DNA of 64,000 bases from Eudorina sp. 2006-703-Eu-15 (lineage: Eukaryota; Chlorophyta; Chlorophyceae; Chlamydomonadales; Volvocaceae). Below, in pieces: positions 53,507 through 63,451 of this stretch. The translations under genes and the position numbers were made by a program. A model generated the notes under the pieces. The model was not told where the DNA came from and made no database searches. It was given only the letters and a program-made list of their open reading frames with translations. The stretch covers positions 743,752 through 807,751 of the forward strand of contig BDSI01000022.1 of NCBI GenBank assembly GCA_003117195.1, given 5' to 3'. How positions within the stretch are numbered: the stretch's first letter is position 1; each line of letters begins with the position of its first letter.

Positions 53507-54140
53507 GTCATGCACAGGCATCCCGTGTGAACTTGGCACACATCGACATGTAGCCCTGGGAACGGCGGTCACGGCAGTGTGCTTAGAAATGCAACCCGCC
53601 CGCACGGCAGTGTGCGTCAACCATCGATCAGCAACGGCATGGGCGCGGGATAGCGTGGTGTTTTGTCATGCACAGGCATCCCGTGTGAACTTGGCACACA
53701 TCGACATGTAGCCCTGGGAACGGCGGTCACGGCAGTGTGCTTAGAAATGCAACCCGCCCGCACGGCAGTGTGCGTCAACCATCGATCAGCAACGGCATGG
53801 GCGCGGGATAGCGCGGTGTTTTGTCATGCACAGGCATCCCGTGTGAACTTGGCACACATCGACATGTAGCCCTGGGAACGGCGGTCACGGCAGTGTGCTT
53901 AGAAATGCAACCCGCCCGCACGGCAGTGTGCGTCAACCATCGATCAGCAACGGCATGGGCGCGGGTCGGCGAGCGGGAGACAGGTTGGGGCAGGTTCGTA
54001 GGTTTCCTAAGCAGCTTCATGTAACCAGCGGATAGCGCGGTCTTTTGTCATGCACAGGCATCCCGTGTGAACTTGGCACACATCGACATGTAGCCCTGGG
54101 AACGGCGGTCACGGCAGTGTGCGTGAACCATCGATCAGCA
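53507..54140. repeat. 158-bp tandem repeat, three full copies and one partial
   Basis: Full copies begin at about 53507, 53665 and 53823 (ATGCACAGGCATCCCGTGTG). A fourth, shortened copy begins near 54047 after a unique 70-bp segment. Each full copy contains TTAGAAATGCAACCCGCCCG, the end of the (TG)n-anchored dispersed repeat seen elsewhere in the window. Confidence 0.92.
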
Positions 54141-54271
54141 ATGGCATGGGCGCGGGTCGGCGAGCGGGAGACAGGTGAATCCCTCCTGGCTCAGGAACGG
54201 CATTGGCGCGGGTCAGCTAGCTATCTGGCGACAAGGTTCAAATGAGGCCACACGTGCGTTGGGGCAGACAT

Positions 54272-54655
54272 GTTACATTCGTTCTGCAAGAAATCCCGGC
54301 GAAAATCGGAGGTCGCATTTTCACGTTATGAGTTCGGACAGCCGATTTCCCCCTTGGAGGGGTCCGCAGCGCCTACCCCGCCAAACTGACCATCGCCGAT
54401 CGCCCTAAAATTTTGCACAAAGCCATCTCATACATAGAACATTCGTTCTGCAAGAAGTCCCGGCGAAAATCGGAGGTCGCACTTTCACGTTATGAGTTCG
54501 GATAGCCGAATTCCCCCCCTTGGAGGGGTCCGGAGGGGTCCGCAGCGCCTACCCCGCCAAACCGACCATCGCCGATCGCCCTAAAATTTTGCACAAAGCC
54601 ATCTCATACATAGAACATTCGTTCAGCAAGAAATCCCGGCGAAAATCGGCCTACC
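54272..54655. repeat. 164/176-bp tandem repeat, two copies and a partial third
   Basis: Units start at ATTCGTTCTGCAAGAA (54277, 54441, 54617). Copy 2 has an extra 12 bp from a local duplication of GGAGGGGTCC. The unit includes CCCTAAAATTTTGCACAAAG. Confidence 0.92.
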
Positions 54656-55094
54656 CTCACAGGCGTTTCCCCATGGCCTTTTTTCCCCGGGCACGTTGTG
54701 GCAGTGCACTCTTCCGCATTTTGGGCGCACGATAAAGCCGATGAAGGGCCTCAGAGCATCTCCATCACTTTCTCCTGACTCTGCCACTTCACCAGCTGAT
54801 TGCGTATTTCCCTGCTGTCGGCGTTCCCCAATAGTCCTACGACGGCCTATCAGCTACGCAACCGAGTCATATGTTGCAGGTCTTCCTCAGCTGCATCGGG
54901 CGTACATGTGACTCCCCCAGGTACTTGGTCTCCGCGCCCGGTGCTGGTCACCCCTGCCGGTTCCGGTGCATTAACGTTGACCTACGAATGCAAAGGAAGA
55001 ACAAAAGCACAATAACGATGATAAGATTTATTATAATTTACATGACCCAGTGGAGTACAAAGGGGGTGTGGACGACGGAGCGGTTTATAAATCC
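54656..55094. other. Spacer, no feature recognised
   Basis: Lower GC than the left half. The short frames show no domain. Confidence 0.35.
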
Positions 55095-55550
55095 CTACAC
55101 GTCGTAACACGCCCCCACATGCTGTATGGGGACCCCAAACGCTGTAGCAGTATCCCAAACGCTCTCCAGCAGGTCCATATCGCCTTCTTCATCGAAGTAC
55201 TCGCTATATGCGCCTCCATTTATGTCAATGTCTGACGCGCCGCAGCTGTCCGAATCACTGCATGATGACGACTCCCTGCCGGACGATGCTTCCTCAGAAT
55301 AAAAGCTATCTTCCCTTGTCGACATACTGGGTAGTATTCCACATTGTAACCTAAAATGGGAAGCGCAGCATACGGAGCGACTTGGGCTCACATCTTGGCG
55401 AGCACTGTCGTCGAACCAGGATACTGTATACGGCGAAGGTTCTCTATATAATACAAATAATAATACAATTAAGTTTAACTTCTTGCGCCAGAGAAAGTCG
55501 ATGATCTTGTGCGCTGTGCTTGTTTCAACTTGAACTGAAGTCCTTAACAT
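55095..55550 (-). CDS. Hypothetical acidic open frame
   Basis: 151 aa, not recognised. An internal Met begins a Ser/Asp/Glu-rich part (STREDSFYSEEASSGRESSS, then YFDEEGDMDLLESVWDTATA) that resembles the N-terminus of nuclear or element-encoded proteins; the upstream 70 residues have no such bias and may be non-coding. GC is low here, so a 456-bp open frame is less expected by chance than in the GC-rich half. Confidence 0.35.
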   Translation of the reverse strand: MLRTSVQVETSTAHKIIDFLWRKKLNLIVLLFVLYREPSPYTVSWFDDSARQDVSPSRSVCCASHFRLQCGILPSMSTREDSFYSEEASSGRESSSCSDSDSCGASDIDINGGAYSEYFDEEGDMDLLESVWDTATAFGVPIQHVGACYDV

Positions 55551-56148
55551 TCAAGGCTTTCTACGCGTCAAATGCTTCTTCACAATTAACACAGAATAAC
55601 GAGTAGTGGAGCATGGAAGAAGACGGGCGGTGGCGCCAGTGACTCCAGGGAACCGCCTCCCCACTCAGACGCAAATGAGGAGTAGCGGCCGTACCGCTTT
55701 TGCCCCCTAGTCAGATAATCGCTTGTAGTAGCACACAGCGGTTGTGGAGCCACGCTTGTATGGGTTGCGCGCCTCTTCTTCGCAAGCGGTGTTTCTTCTT
55801 TGCGAGGCGTTGGTGAGTCCTAAAGCATGCCTCAAGACGCAACTTCTCGGACGGGCTTGGGCTAATTGGTGGTGGTCCTCCTTGTGCCTGGGCGCAGGAT
55901 CCCTCCTCCGCACTTGCAGCCCGTCTGCATTGATGGGCAGCGCACCGACAGCAGCCAAACGGGCTGAGAGGTGAGAACGGGAAGCGAAGGTAGGAAAAAA
56001 CGTCCCCGAATCTAGGCTCCGGAAAACTGGCCGCTGAGCCTCTTGGACTGTTCGACACATGCAGTAGACTGTTCGACACACGCGGACATGCTGTGTCTGC
56101 AGTATTGTGCAGTGGTTTGATTGTGCGTTTTGACAACTTTCTTGCAGA

Positions 56149-56846
56149 ATGATGCTCGCCAAGACTCGCGCTTCTATTGCGGCCGCTGCTCCGCGCGCCC
56201 GTGCTCGCATCGTCGTGGTGCGCCTGGGCCGCGTCAGCATTGTGTGCCGCGCCTGGCCTTGGCCGGGCCGCGACAAGCCCTCGGCGCCTAGCACCTCTCC
56301 GCCAGCCGCTGACTCCGCAAATGTGACCATGGTGCTGACTGTGGTCGGCAGCTGCCTGACGCTGTTCACGGTGAGCACCTGGACTCACGGTGAGCACCTG
56401 GACTCGTGTCGTCGGAAGCGTGGGTAAGGGTTTCTATGCACGAGTCGGCAACAGGTTTGGAACGTGGGGATCCGTGGGGTGGGGGGTAAGAAGTGTAGGC
56501 ACAGTGCTGCACGGCTTGGATGTTTCTTGAAGGCGTGGCTGACTGACTGTTGGTAGGGGCTGCCTACTGCGCAGAGCTCGCTCTGCACCCTGTGGAGGGG
56601 TTGGGTTTGCTGAGGGTGGGGGGCCTTGAATTCTCACCAAACCCAGTGAAAGGCGGGTAAGGGGTGTATGGAGCGTGCATCAGCCTGCTGGCTTGCCTTT
56701 TCAGCTTGCCGCTACCCAATCACTAAGCCCAACCTTCCCCTTTTGCTGCAACAGGCGCTGTACATGGTGCTGACCGGGCTGAAGGCGGAGATCAGCTCCG
56801 ATATGTCAGATTTCAAAAGCGAGCTGAGGCGGGCGGAGGACCGTTA
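56149..56846 (+). CDS. Putative small organelle-targeted protein, two exons, ending in an inverted duplication
   Basis: Not recognised. Exon 1, 56149-56370 (donor GTGAGC), begins MMLAKTRASIAAAAPRARAR, an Ala/Arg-rich start like an algal chloroplast or mitochondrial transit peptide, and ends VTMVLTVVGSCLTLFT, a membrane-segment-like stretch. Exon 2 from 56755 (acceptor CAACAG) continues ALYMVLTGLKAEISSDMSDF, a hydrophobic then coiled-coil-like part, to TAG at 56845-56847. The stop arises from a 4-bp insertion (AGTT) relative to the inverted copy 56955-57075, which remains open. The plus copy may therefore be truncated. Confidence 0.45.
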
Positions 56847-57075
56847 GTTGGTACAGCGAGCTGAGGCGGGCGGAGGACCGTTGGTACAAGGTTTCCCGCG
56901 ACAAGGCGGTGGTGGCTGAGTGCGGGCGTCGCTGACCGCCTTGAGAGCGGCAGTGTCGCGGGAAACCTTGTACCAACGGTCCTCCGCCCGCCTCAGCTTG
57001 CTGTACCAACGGTCCTCCGCCCGCCTCAGCTCGCTTTTGAAATCTGACATATCGGAGCTGATCTCCGCCGTCAGC
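56778..57075. repeat. Inverted duplication with about 120-bp arms
   Basis: Left arm 56778-56903 and right arm 56956-57074 are nearly perfect reverse complements around a roughly 50-bp loop. Both code EISSDMSDFKSELRRAEDR, on opposite strands. Within each arm GCTGAGGCGGGCGGAGGACC occurs twice, about 34 bp apart. A second copy of GGTGGCTGAGTGCGGGC lies in the loop. Confidence 0.92.
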
Positions 57076-58292
57076 CCGCACTCAGCCACCGCCGCCGCCG
57101 CCGAAGCAGGAGAAGCAACCAGACCAGGAACAGCAGTAGCTGCGGTCGATGTTGACCGCACTGCACGGCAAGCCGCTGTCGATGCGACTGGCTGCCGCAT
57201 GGCCTGGCGGTGGAGGCAGCGGTGGTAGAGGCGACAGCACAGCCGCAGCCTCTGTTGTGTCTGTGCCGGTCAGCCGATTGCTGGCGCCTAGGCTAGTGGC
57301 GGCGGGGCTGGTGGCGGCAAGGCGGGCGATGTAGGGGAACTGCGGCCTTGGCTGGTGGCAGCAGGCGCCCATGACTAAGACTCGACGCTGCGTTTGAAAA
57401 GACGCTGCGTTTGAAAAAGGCATAGCGCCGATCAGAGCAGCATGTGCGGGATCTAGTGCTGGGGGTGTCAGCGGAGGCAGGTGGCGGTGGCGGGGCGTGG
57501 GTGCATCTACTAGGGACTGATGCCGTGGACTGATGCGTATCATACTGCCCCCCTCTTGTTAAGCAAGACGTTTCCAACTTCACTTGCGGCATCGCTCGTT
57601 TGGGACGGGAGGCGGCAACTCCTTGTCGGTTGTGTGGCTGGAAGCCCGACACGTTCAAGCTCTGGTTTCATGACGGTGTATGCTGAAGGGACGGGTTACT
57701 TGAACACTGCTACAGGATGCCAAGCAGAATACGTGACGGGTGGGTGTGTGACTGAAAACATGCAAGCCTGAAAATAACAAGCCCCACATACCCCCTCCGT
57801 CAAAACCCATTTTTGGACCCATGCAACACCGCATGCGCGCAGCCACGCCTTGTGCCTGGTATCAACCTGATTTTATATAGCAACACCCAGGGAAGCAGCT
57901 CGCCCAGTCAGGCAGCACGACGCGAAAAACGTCCTCAAGACCACACCCTCAATATAGTCTTCTCTTGACGCCTCCCAATGAAATTTCGAAAACTCTACAG
58001 CATGCTGCTCAAGGCGCGCAGGGAGGTTGGTGCGTTCATTTGGGGTACGGCATGGACCGTTCTCGGCCTAGGAAGCAGCTGGGGGAGCGCGGAGAAGTTC
58101 TATGAATAGAGGGAATTAAAATTGATGCGCGGAGTGCGCTGGGGTCGAGGTCGGTGGACGCGACTTTTGCGTCCTAGTGACGGGAGGCCGTGGGGAAAGG
58201 CTGCCCAGGGGTTAAACCAGGGTCTGGCATGCTCACGCGTGCCGTGTGGACATACCCGGTCTTTAGATCGACACCCCCCCCACTCCACCACA
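57076..58292. other. Spacer with no supported gene
   Basis: Open frames on both strands lack recognisable domains. A short direct duplication GACGCTGCGTTTGAAAA occurs at about 57386 and 57401. Confidence 0.35.
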
Positions 58293-58297
58293 TCCGC

Positions 58298-58723
58298 TGT
58301 AACGCCGGGCGCCGGTTATAGTATAAGTCCCTACAAATGACCCTGCACAGCATCTCGAGAAGCCTTTGGCCACGCCGTGTTACAATTGGTATCGAGTATC
58401 AGTACTCATTCCGTACGACCTCGTCAGGTCGTGAATTCGATTCTGGATGGCGCAGAGGTTTCCACTCCAAAAATCCTGCTAGGGATGTATGTGCCGGAGT
58501 TCGTCCGGGTGCCGCCGCATGACGTGACGCGAGTACGGGTTGGGGCCGCTCGTGGTAGGGGAGGCATGGCGGAGTGGGCTGTGCACTGCGAGGACACAGT
58601 GAGGAACGAGGGCGTTCCCTTCAGGAGGGGGAGAATGTAACGCCGGGCGCCGGGTTACAGTATAGGTCCCTACAAATGACCCTGCACAGCATCTCGAGAA
58701 GCCTTTGGCCGCGCCGTGTTACA
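58298..58723 (+). mobile_element. TRIM: miniature LTR retrotransposon with PBS, PPT and 5-bp target duplication
   Basis: Terminal direct repeats of 87 bp (58298-58384) and 88 bp (58636-58723), both starting TGTAACGCCGGGCGCCGG and ending CGTGTTACA (TG...CA ends). Two bases after the left repeat lies TGGTATCGAG (58387), like the primer-binding site for initiator tRNA-Met. A purine tract AGGAGGGGGAGAA (58623-58635) touches the right repeat. TCCGC flanks both ends (58293-58297 and 58724-58728). The 251-bp interior codes nothing recognisable, so it would move only with proteins of a larger element. Confidence 0.9.
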
Positions 58724-59947
58724 TCCGCGCTCTCATCACCTCGCTTCACACACTGTTAACACCGCAACCCCCACGCTGCCATTGCGTGCAGGCCGCGCAG
58801 CCGACGCCCATCCAGTGCTGGGAGCGTCTGTGTGCGGTGGAAGCTGGTTTGCACTCGCATTCGCATTTTCGTTAATGCATCTCCATGCCAGGGCGGATGA
58901 CCGCGTGGAGGTAGCCAGAGAGCGCTGCGAGTACTTGCCCTGGGGCCCTACCTACCTGCGGGCTATGCGGAGACAGAGATGCACGTGGCGTGCCGTGCCA
59001 AGCTCATGGACCTGCCTGGGTCTGGGCGGCCAACGCTGGTACATACCGGCCAGTCAGGTAGAGAGGGCGGTGGCTGCACTGAAGCGGGTGGGGCTGCCAA
59101 GCATGGCGGCCTACAACCATACCGCTTTGTTTCAGGACATCTTGTGGACGTGTCAGTGCAGCACTGACACGCTGTGGCGTGCAATGCGTGCTCTCGACCC
59201 TTCCATCTCCAAGAAGCAGCTGGTGGAGTTTCGCCGCCCCCTGGATGTGGCTGTGCGTGAGCAGCGCATCAAGCAGAGCTGCTTGTGGTTGTGGCGGGGT
59301 GTGGGGCCATGCGTTAAGGGAGATGTGAAGCGGTGTACACGCCTGAGTGACAGCACCTTGCACCTCTACATGGTGCACTGAGCCACTTCTAACACCTTGG
59401 AAACTTGCCGATGCTCACTTGTGTGCTGGTGTAGCCAATGTCCTCCTTCGGCACGCAGGCTGCTTGCATGCCGGACTCAGGCTGATTTGCACAACGTTGT
59501 TAGTCTGCCAGTGATTGCTTTACAACCACCTTTCTCCCCAGGAGAGGCTGGCGTGGCTGCTGGATGGGGGAGCACTTGTGGAGCACAGCAGCTGCGGGGG
59601 CGAGCGGCTAGAGGGTACTCTCCTCCTGCCAGCCAGGAGCCTGACCACGAAAAAGGTGTGACACCCCTGTGGTGTCACATGAGCCCTAGGGTCATAGTCA
59701 AGGGTCCTGCAGGAGGTCGGCCCCCGATGTTGATGAGAGCGAGGGCAGCAGTGACGACACTTCGACTGACAGCGAGGATGGGGAGGACGGGGAGGACGAG
59801 GACGGGGAGGACGCGGACGGGGAGGTCAAGGTTGGGGAGGACGAGGACGGGGAGGACGAGGGCGAGGATGAAGAGAGTGAGGAGAGTGAGGAGAGTGAGG
59901 AGGAGGTCCAGGGCAGCAGCAAGCGCAAGCCACCGTCACACAATTAA
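58716..59947 (+). CDS. Unrecognised multi-exon gene with acidic C-terminus, possibly transposon-derived
   Basis: The first exon is somewhere in 58716-59381; the frame reads ADDRVEVARERCEYLPWGPT, QRWYIPASQVERAVAALKRV, TDTLWRAMRALDPSISKKQL, AVREQRIKQSCLWLWRG, which looks like real globular protein. Its 3' splice donor is not fixed; the frame itself stops at 59379-59381. A second exon, 59542-59656 (acceptor CCCCAG, donor GTGTGA), codes ERLAWLLDGGALVEHSSCGG then RLEGTLLLPARSLTTKK. A third, from 59713 (acceptor CTGCAG) to TAA at 59945-59947, is a 70-residue Asp/Glu/Gly/Ser tail ending SSKRKPPSHN. I could not assign a family. The TRIM lies just upstream, its right end overlapping the first Met region. 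Confidence 0.5.
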
Positions 59948-60058
59948 ACCATTGGGGCTACATGACTAGTCGACATTGTGACTGCAGTGACTTATATATG
60001 GTGTCCCCGTGGGTGCAGTTTGCTCGGAGTCTGGCAGGGTTGACATGCTAGGTTTTAT

Positions 60059-60382
60059 GTGCAGAGTTGGGTAACTACTTACTACCAATTACTGGTGGAT
60101 TTTGCGTGCGCATGTGTGTGCGTGTGCGTGTGCAGTGGTGCCTGCAGCAGTGCGTGGACAGCGGAATTACCGGATGTGGACATTGTGGACAGATCGGAAT
60201 TACCGGGTGTGGACAGCGTGGACAGAGCGGAATTAAAGGGTGTGGACAGCGTGGACAGGCCCGCATTACAGGGCGTGGACAGCGTGGACAGGCCCGTATT
60301 ACCGGGCGTGGACAGCGTGGACAGGCCCGTATTACCGGGCGTGGACACCGTGGACAGGCCCGCATTACCGGGCGCGGACTAG
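60059..60382 (+). repeat. 33-bp minisatellite (about 60165-60380) inside an open frame
   Basis: About six and a half 33-bp units with GGACAGCGTGGACAGGCCCG. In one frame they encode an 11-residue repeat VDSVDRPVLPG; the frame from the Met at 60059 spans the array and stops at 60380-60382. Multiples of 3 keep it in frame, but the reverse strand is open too, so coding is not shown. Confidence 0.8.
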
Positions 60383-60481
60383 CCCGACATGAAAGCCGAT
60401 GAACAGGCACTGTAACCGTTCTGGATGCGACTTGCCTCCCCAGTTACTGGGCAAGTGGGGCTGGGTTACCGGGCATGGGAG

Positions 60482-60805
60482 TCAGTTACGGGGGGGGTCG
60501 GGTTTGGGTCGTTTTGGGGTCAGTAACCGGGCGGTTGACTGAGGGGGCCGGTTGACGGAGGGGGTCGGCAATTCCTGCCGGTCAGCTCGGTAACCGACCC
60601 CCTTAGGTCGGTTACCGATACCTACGGGATCGGTTACCGAGCCCCCGGTTACCGACCGGGGGGGGTCCGGTAACCGAGCCGACCGTTGCGGATTTCCGAC
60701 CCCCTCCGTCAACCGACCCCCTCGGTCAACCGACCCCCTCGGTCAACCGCCCGGTTACCGACCCAAAAACGACCCAAACCTGACCCCCCCAGTAACCGAC
60801 TTCCC
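60482..60805. mobile_element. Long imperfect hairpin built from GGTTACCGACCCCC-like units
   Basis: Left part (60482-60575: GGGTTTGGGTCGTTTTGGGG, then CAGTAACCGGGCGGTTGACT) pairs with right part (60690-60805: CGGTCAACCGCCCGGTTACC, then AAACGACCCAAACCTGACCC). The centre holds more copies of the palindrome-like CGGTAACCGA. It resembles a foldback element; no coding capacity. Confidence 0.8.
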
Positions 60806-61849
60806 CACCGCCCGGTAACCGACCTTTCTATGCCATAGGGCATATAACCTGACGGAGTAGCCCAGCGACTAGCCCAGCCTGCCATGCATAGGCACAGGTG
60901 CAACAGTGCTGCGGGGTACGTGGGCTAGTGGTGAATGCCAGTAAGTGCTGGTGGTCTGTGGGTGGCTGCTGGGCTAGGGCTGGGTTGTGCTCCATGTTAG
61001 GCGTACGACCGTTGGGCTGTGGTGCAGTGCTGCCGGCCTGCCAAACAATCAACATCTGGATTTTGTTACCTCCGCTTTCAGCATGACTTGGGTTGCCACG
61101 GCCTCTGCAACTGGATACTGGGCAACCTTGTACTGGCCCGCCACGCATGCGCGTTACCAACCTCCAGAGCAGGGTGGCTATCTTATTTTGCAGAGTATCT
61201 ACGGCCGGAGATACTCCTTGCCCAATCGTGCTGAAAGTATCTGTCGGAGGGAGCTTTTGCCGGCATTTTATCTACTCAAGGGGGCTTTTCCCGCGCAAGA
61301 GGCCATGAGTATCTAAAACCTCATTTTTCTCCCGAGGGAAAGTATCTATCGAAACTCAAGATTTCTGGCCGAATATATATTCATATCTTAAGATAGCCAC
61401 CCTGCTCCAGAGCCCTCCAAAGTCCTCCAAAGCCCTCCAGAGCCCTCCAGAGCCCTTCAGAGGCCTTCAGAGGCCTGTGCAGATCCCGCCAGAGGCTGAG
61501 CGGCTCTGAAATAGCCTGTGTCAGCTGTCAGGGATGCCAGACCACCCCTCAGTGCGGCAGGAGGTCGCTTTCTAGCTCTGGCTGCCTGCGAATGTAGCAG
61601 GACAGCTGGTCAAAATGCATCTAAAGATGTCATCCATGGTCTTTCTCTGGAGTTATATCGTTGGAAATGTGGGTTCTCCCACAGCGAAGCAGCTGCAGGA
61701 GGACCTGAGCCCCAACGCCTACCATAAATACAGGAAATAACACTGGGCACGCACACACTGGGCACGCACACACGCAAGCATGGTGACAGCCGGCAAGTCA
61801 GAATATTGCAGTGCGCGGCTGCTTTGTGTGAGGGGCTGACGCAACGGGT

Positions 61850-62547
61850 GTGCAGCTGGATGCTCGACTATTACACAAACCAGCGGGTTGCCGTCTTGCA
61901 GTCGCTGACCCTTCCAGCCAGGATCCGCATCAGTCAGCCGACGGGTCCTTCAACTTTGGACTGGGCAACTCGTACCTGCGCCAGGTGATCCTCACGTCTC
62001 CGACTGTTGCAACCTGGGTGCTTGGGTGCAACCTGACCGACACGCCCAACACCGCACACGCAGCATTCAAGGCAGGCATGGACATGCTGCCGCAGAGCTC
62101 CTACTACCCCGACAGTGGTAGCTATCCCAAGCGCGTCCAGACTGTTGCACTGCAGAACGGATACACCACCAACCAGTACATGCTCGAGTGCACTCTGAGC
62201 ACGTTCCATGACTCCTGCTGACAACCAGTGCGCGGTCCTCCAGCTGCCCTTTCCCTCTTCGAATGAGTCCTACTTTGATAACGTTCCCTTCCGCCAGCGC
62301 ATTGGCGACATTGGACTTACCGAGACACTGGAATTCACCGATCCAGACCCGATCGACCGCCAGCTCTACCCGCACTTCAAGACACGCGCGGGGACGTCAC
62401 GGCAACAGGGCCAGACAGGGCACGACCGACCAGTACAGCGTGCGATGGGGCCCGAACTTCACCCTTAGCGAAAAGGAATCCATTGTAAGTTATTTTACCG
62501 ATCGCTTCATTGACGGTATCGCTACTTTTCATGTCACCATGAACTAA
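61850..62547 (+). pseudogene. Unrecognised protein-coding remnant split over three frames
   Basis: Three consecutive non-repetitive stretches in different frames look like one protein: NSYLRQVILTSPTVATWVLG ... NGYTTNQYMLECTLSTFHDS (to 62221), then VLQLPFPSSNESYFDNVPFR ... DPIDRQLYPHFKTRAGTS (to about 62400), then TTDQYSVRWGPNFTLSEKES ... DGIATFHVTMN with stop at 62545-62547. No splice sites explain the first change (a stop directly follows HDSC), so frameshifts are likelier. Family not recognised. Confidence 0.45.
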
Positions 62548-63451
62548 AGAGGTTTCGGCAGAGTTTCTTTTTAGTTTCTTGGGAGTTACCGCTGAGTTTG
62601 TGCTGAGTTTCCCGTGAGTTTCTGTGCCTCGCTCCTTTCGCCCCCACAGCGCGCCGCCGCCCCCGCCGCGCCAGTTTCATTGCAGCCCCGTTTGAGTCCC
62701 CACGCGGCGGGGGCCGCGCCAGCCATCGCCTGTCAGCAGTCGCGTGTGTGGTCTGATGCAGCTCGATTGTCGGTAGGAATGTGGACGCGCCGCACCGGTG
62801 CACACAGTGCACCGCACGCGGCCATGTCCTCACCTGGTCAGATCACATCACAGCTCACACGTGGCTTCCCTACCCCCCTCGGGTCGGCTGGCGCCGCCCC
62901 CACCGCGCCGGCCAGCCGCAGTCGTGTGTGTACCCCGTGTGCAGCCCAGATACAGCTCATGGCAAAGGCGCAGCCCCATGCATCCCAGCTGAGTTTACAC
63001 GCAGCTCACACGCACCTTCCCAAACGACACCACGTGCAGCTACCAGCTCCCACTCGCGTGCCTGCCAACTAGCGCCAACTGCCCGTGTAGCCCGTGTGCG
63101 TCACTACAGTCAGGTAGCTTCCAAGCCGGCCCGCCGTACAACTACCTGCTCACACTCGTGCAGCTGCCGACTGCCACGCTACCTCCTGTACGGCTGAGGG
63201 GGGTTGGGGTGCCGTACACGAGTAGTTGGGGGTTAGTCGGAGCTGTCCTAGCTAGAACCGCCATTATATTATTTTTTCACACACGCACACACACCGGATG
63301 TGCGACCCGCAGAGTAATAATAATAATAATAATAATAATAATACGCCTCGGCCATAAACCGATGCGTGTATTAAGGGGGCGGGGGTGGAGAGGTTATGGG
63401 TTTCCCCTGGCCTTTGCACCTCCCGCCACCGCTGTGTTCACTCATCCTAAC
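62548..63451. other. Spacer with a (TAA)n microsatellite
   Basis: Short GAGTTTC-type repeats (62550-62625), then GC-rich DNA without a recognised gene, and a TAA array of about ten units at 63312-63342. Confidence 0.45.

Noticed and set aside
53500..54180. Repeated small frames (MSCTGIPCELGTHRHVALG...) as a gene family
   Set aside because: They are copies of one frame in a 158-bp tandem repeat; the period is not a multiple of 3 and no start context is kept.
58385..58460. tRNA-like gene inside the TRIM (GAATTCGATTC resembling a B box)
   Set aside because: No acceptor stem or anticodon arm could be formed; the tRNA-related part is the primer-binding site.
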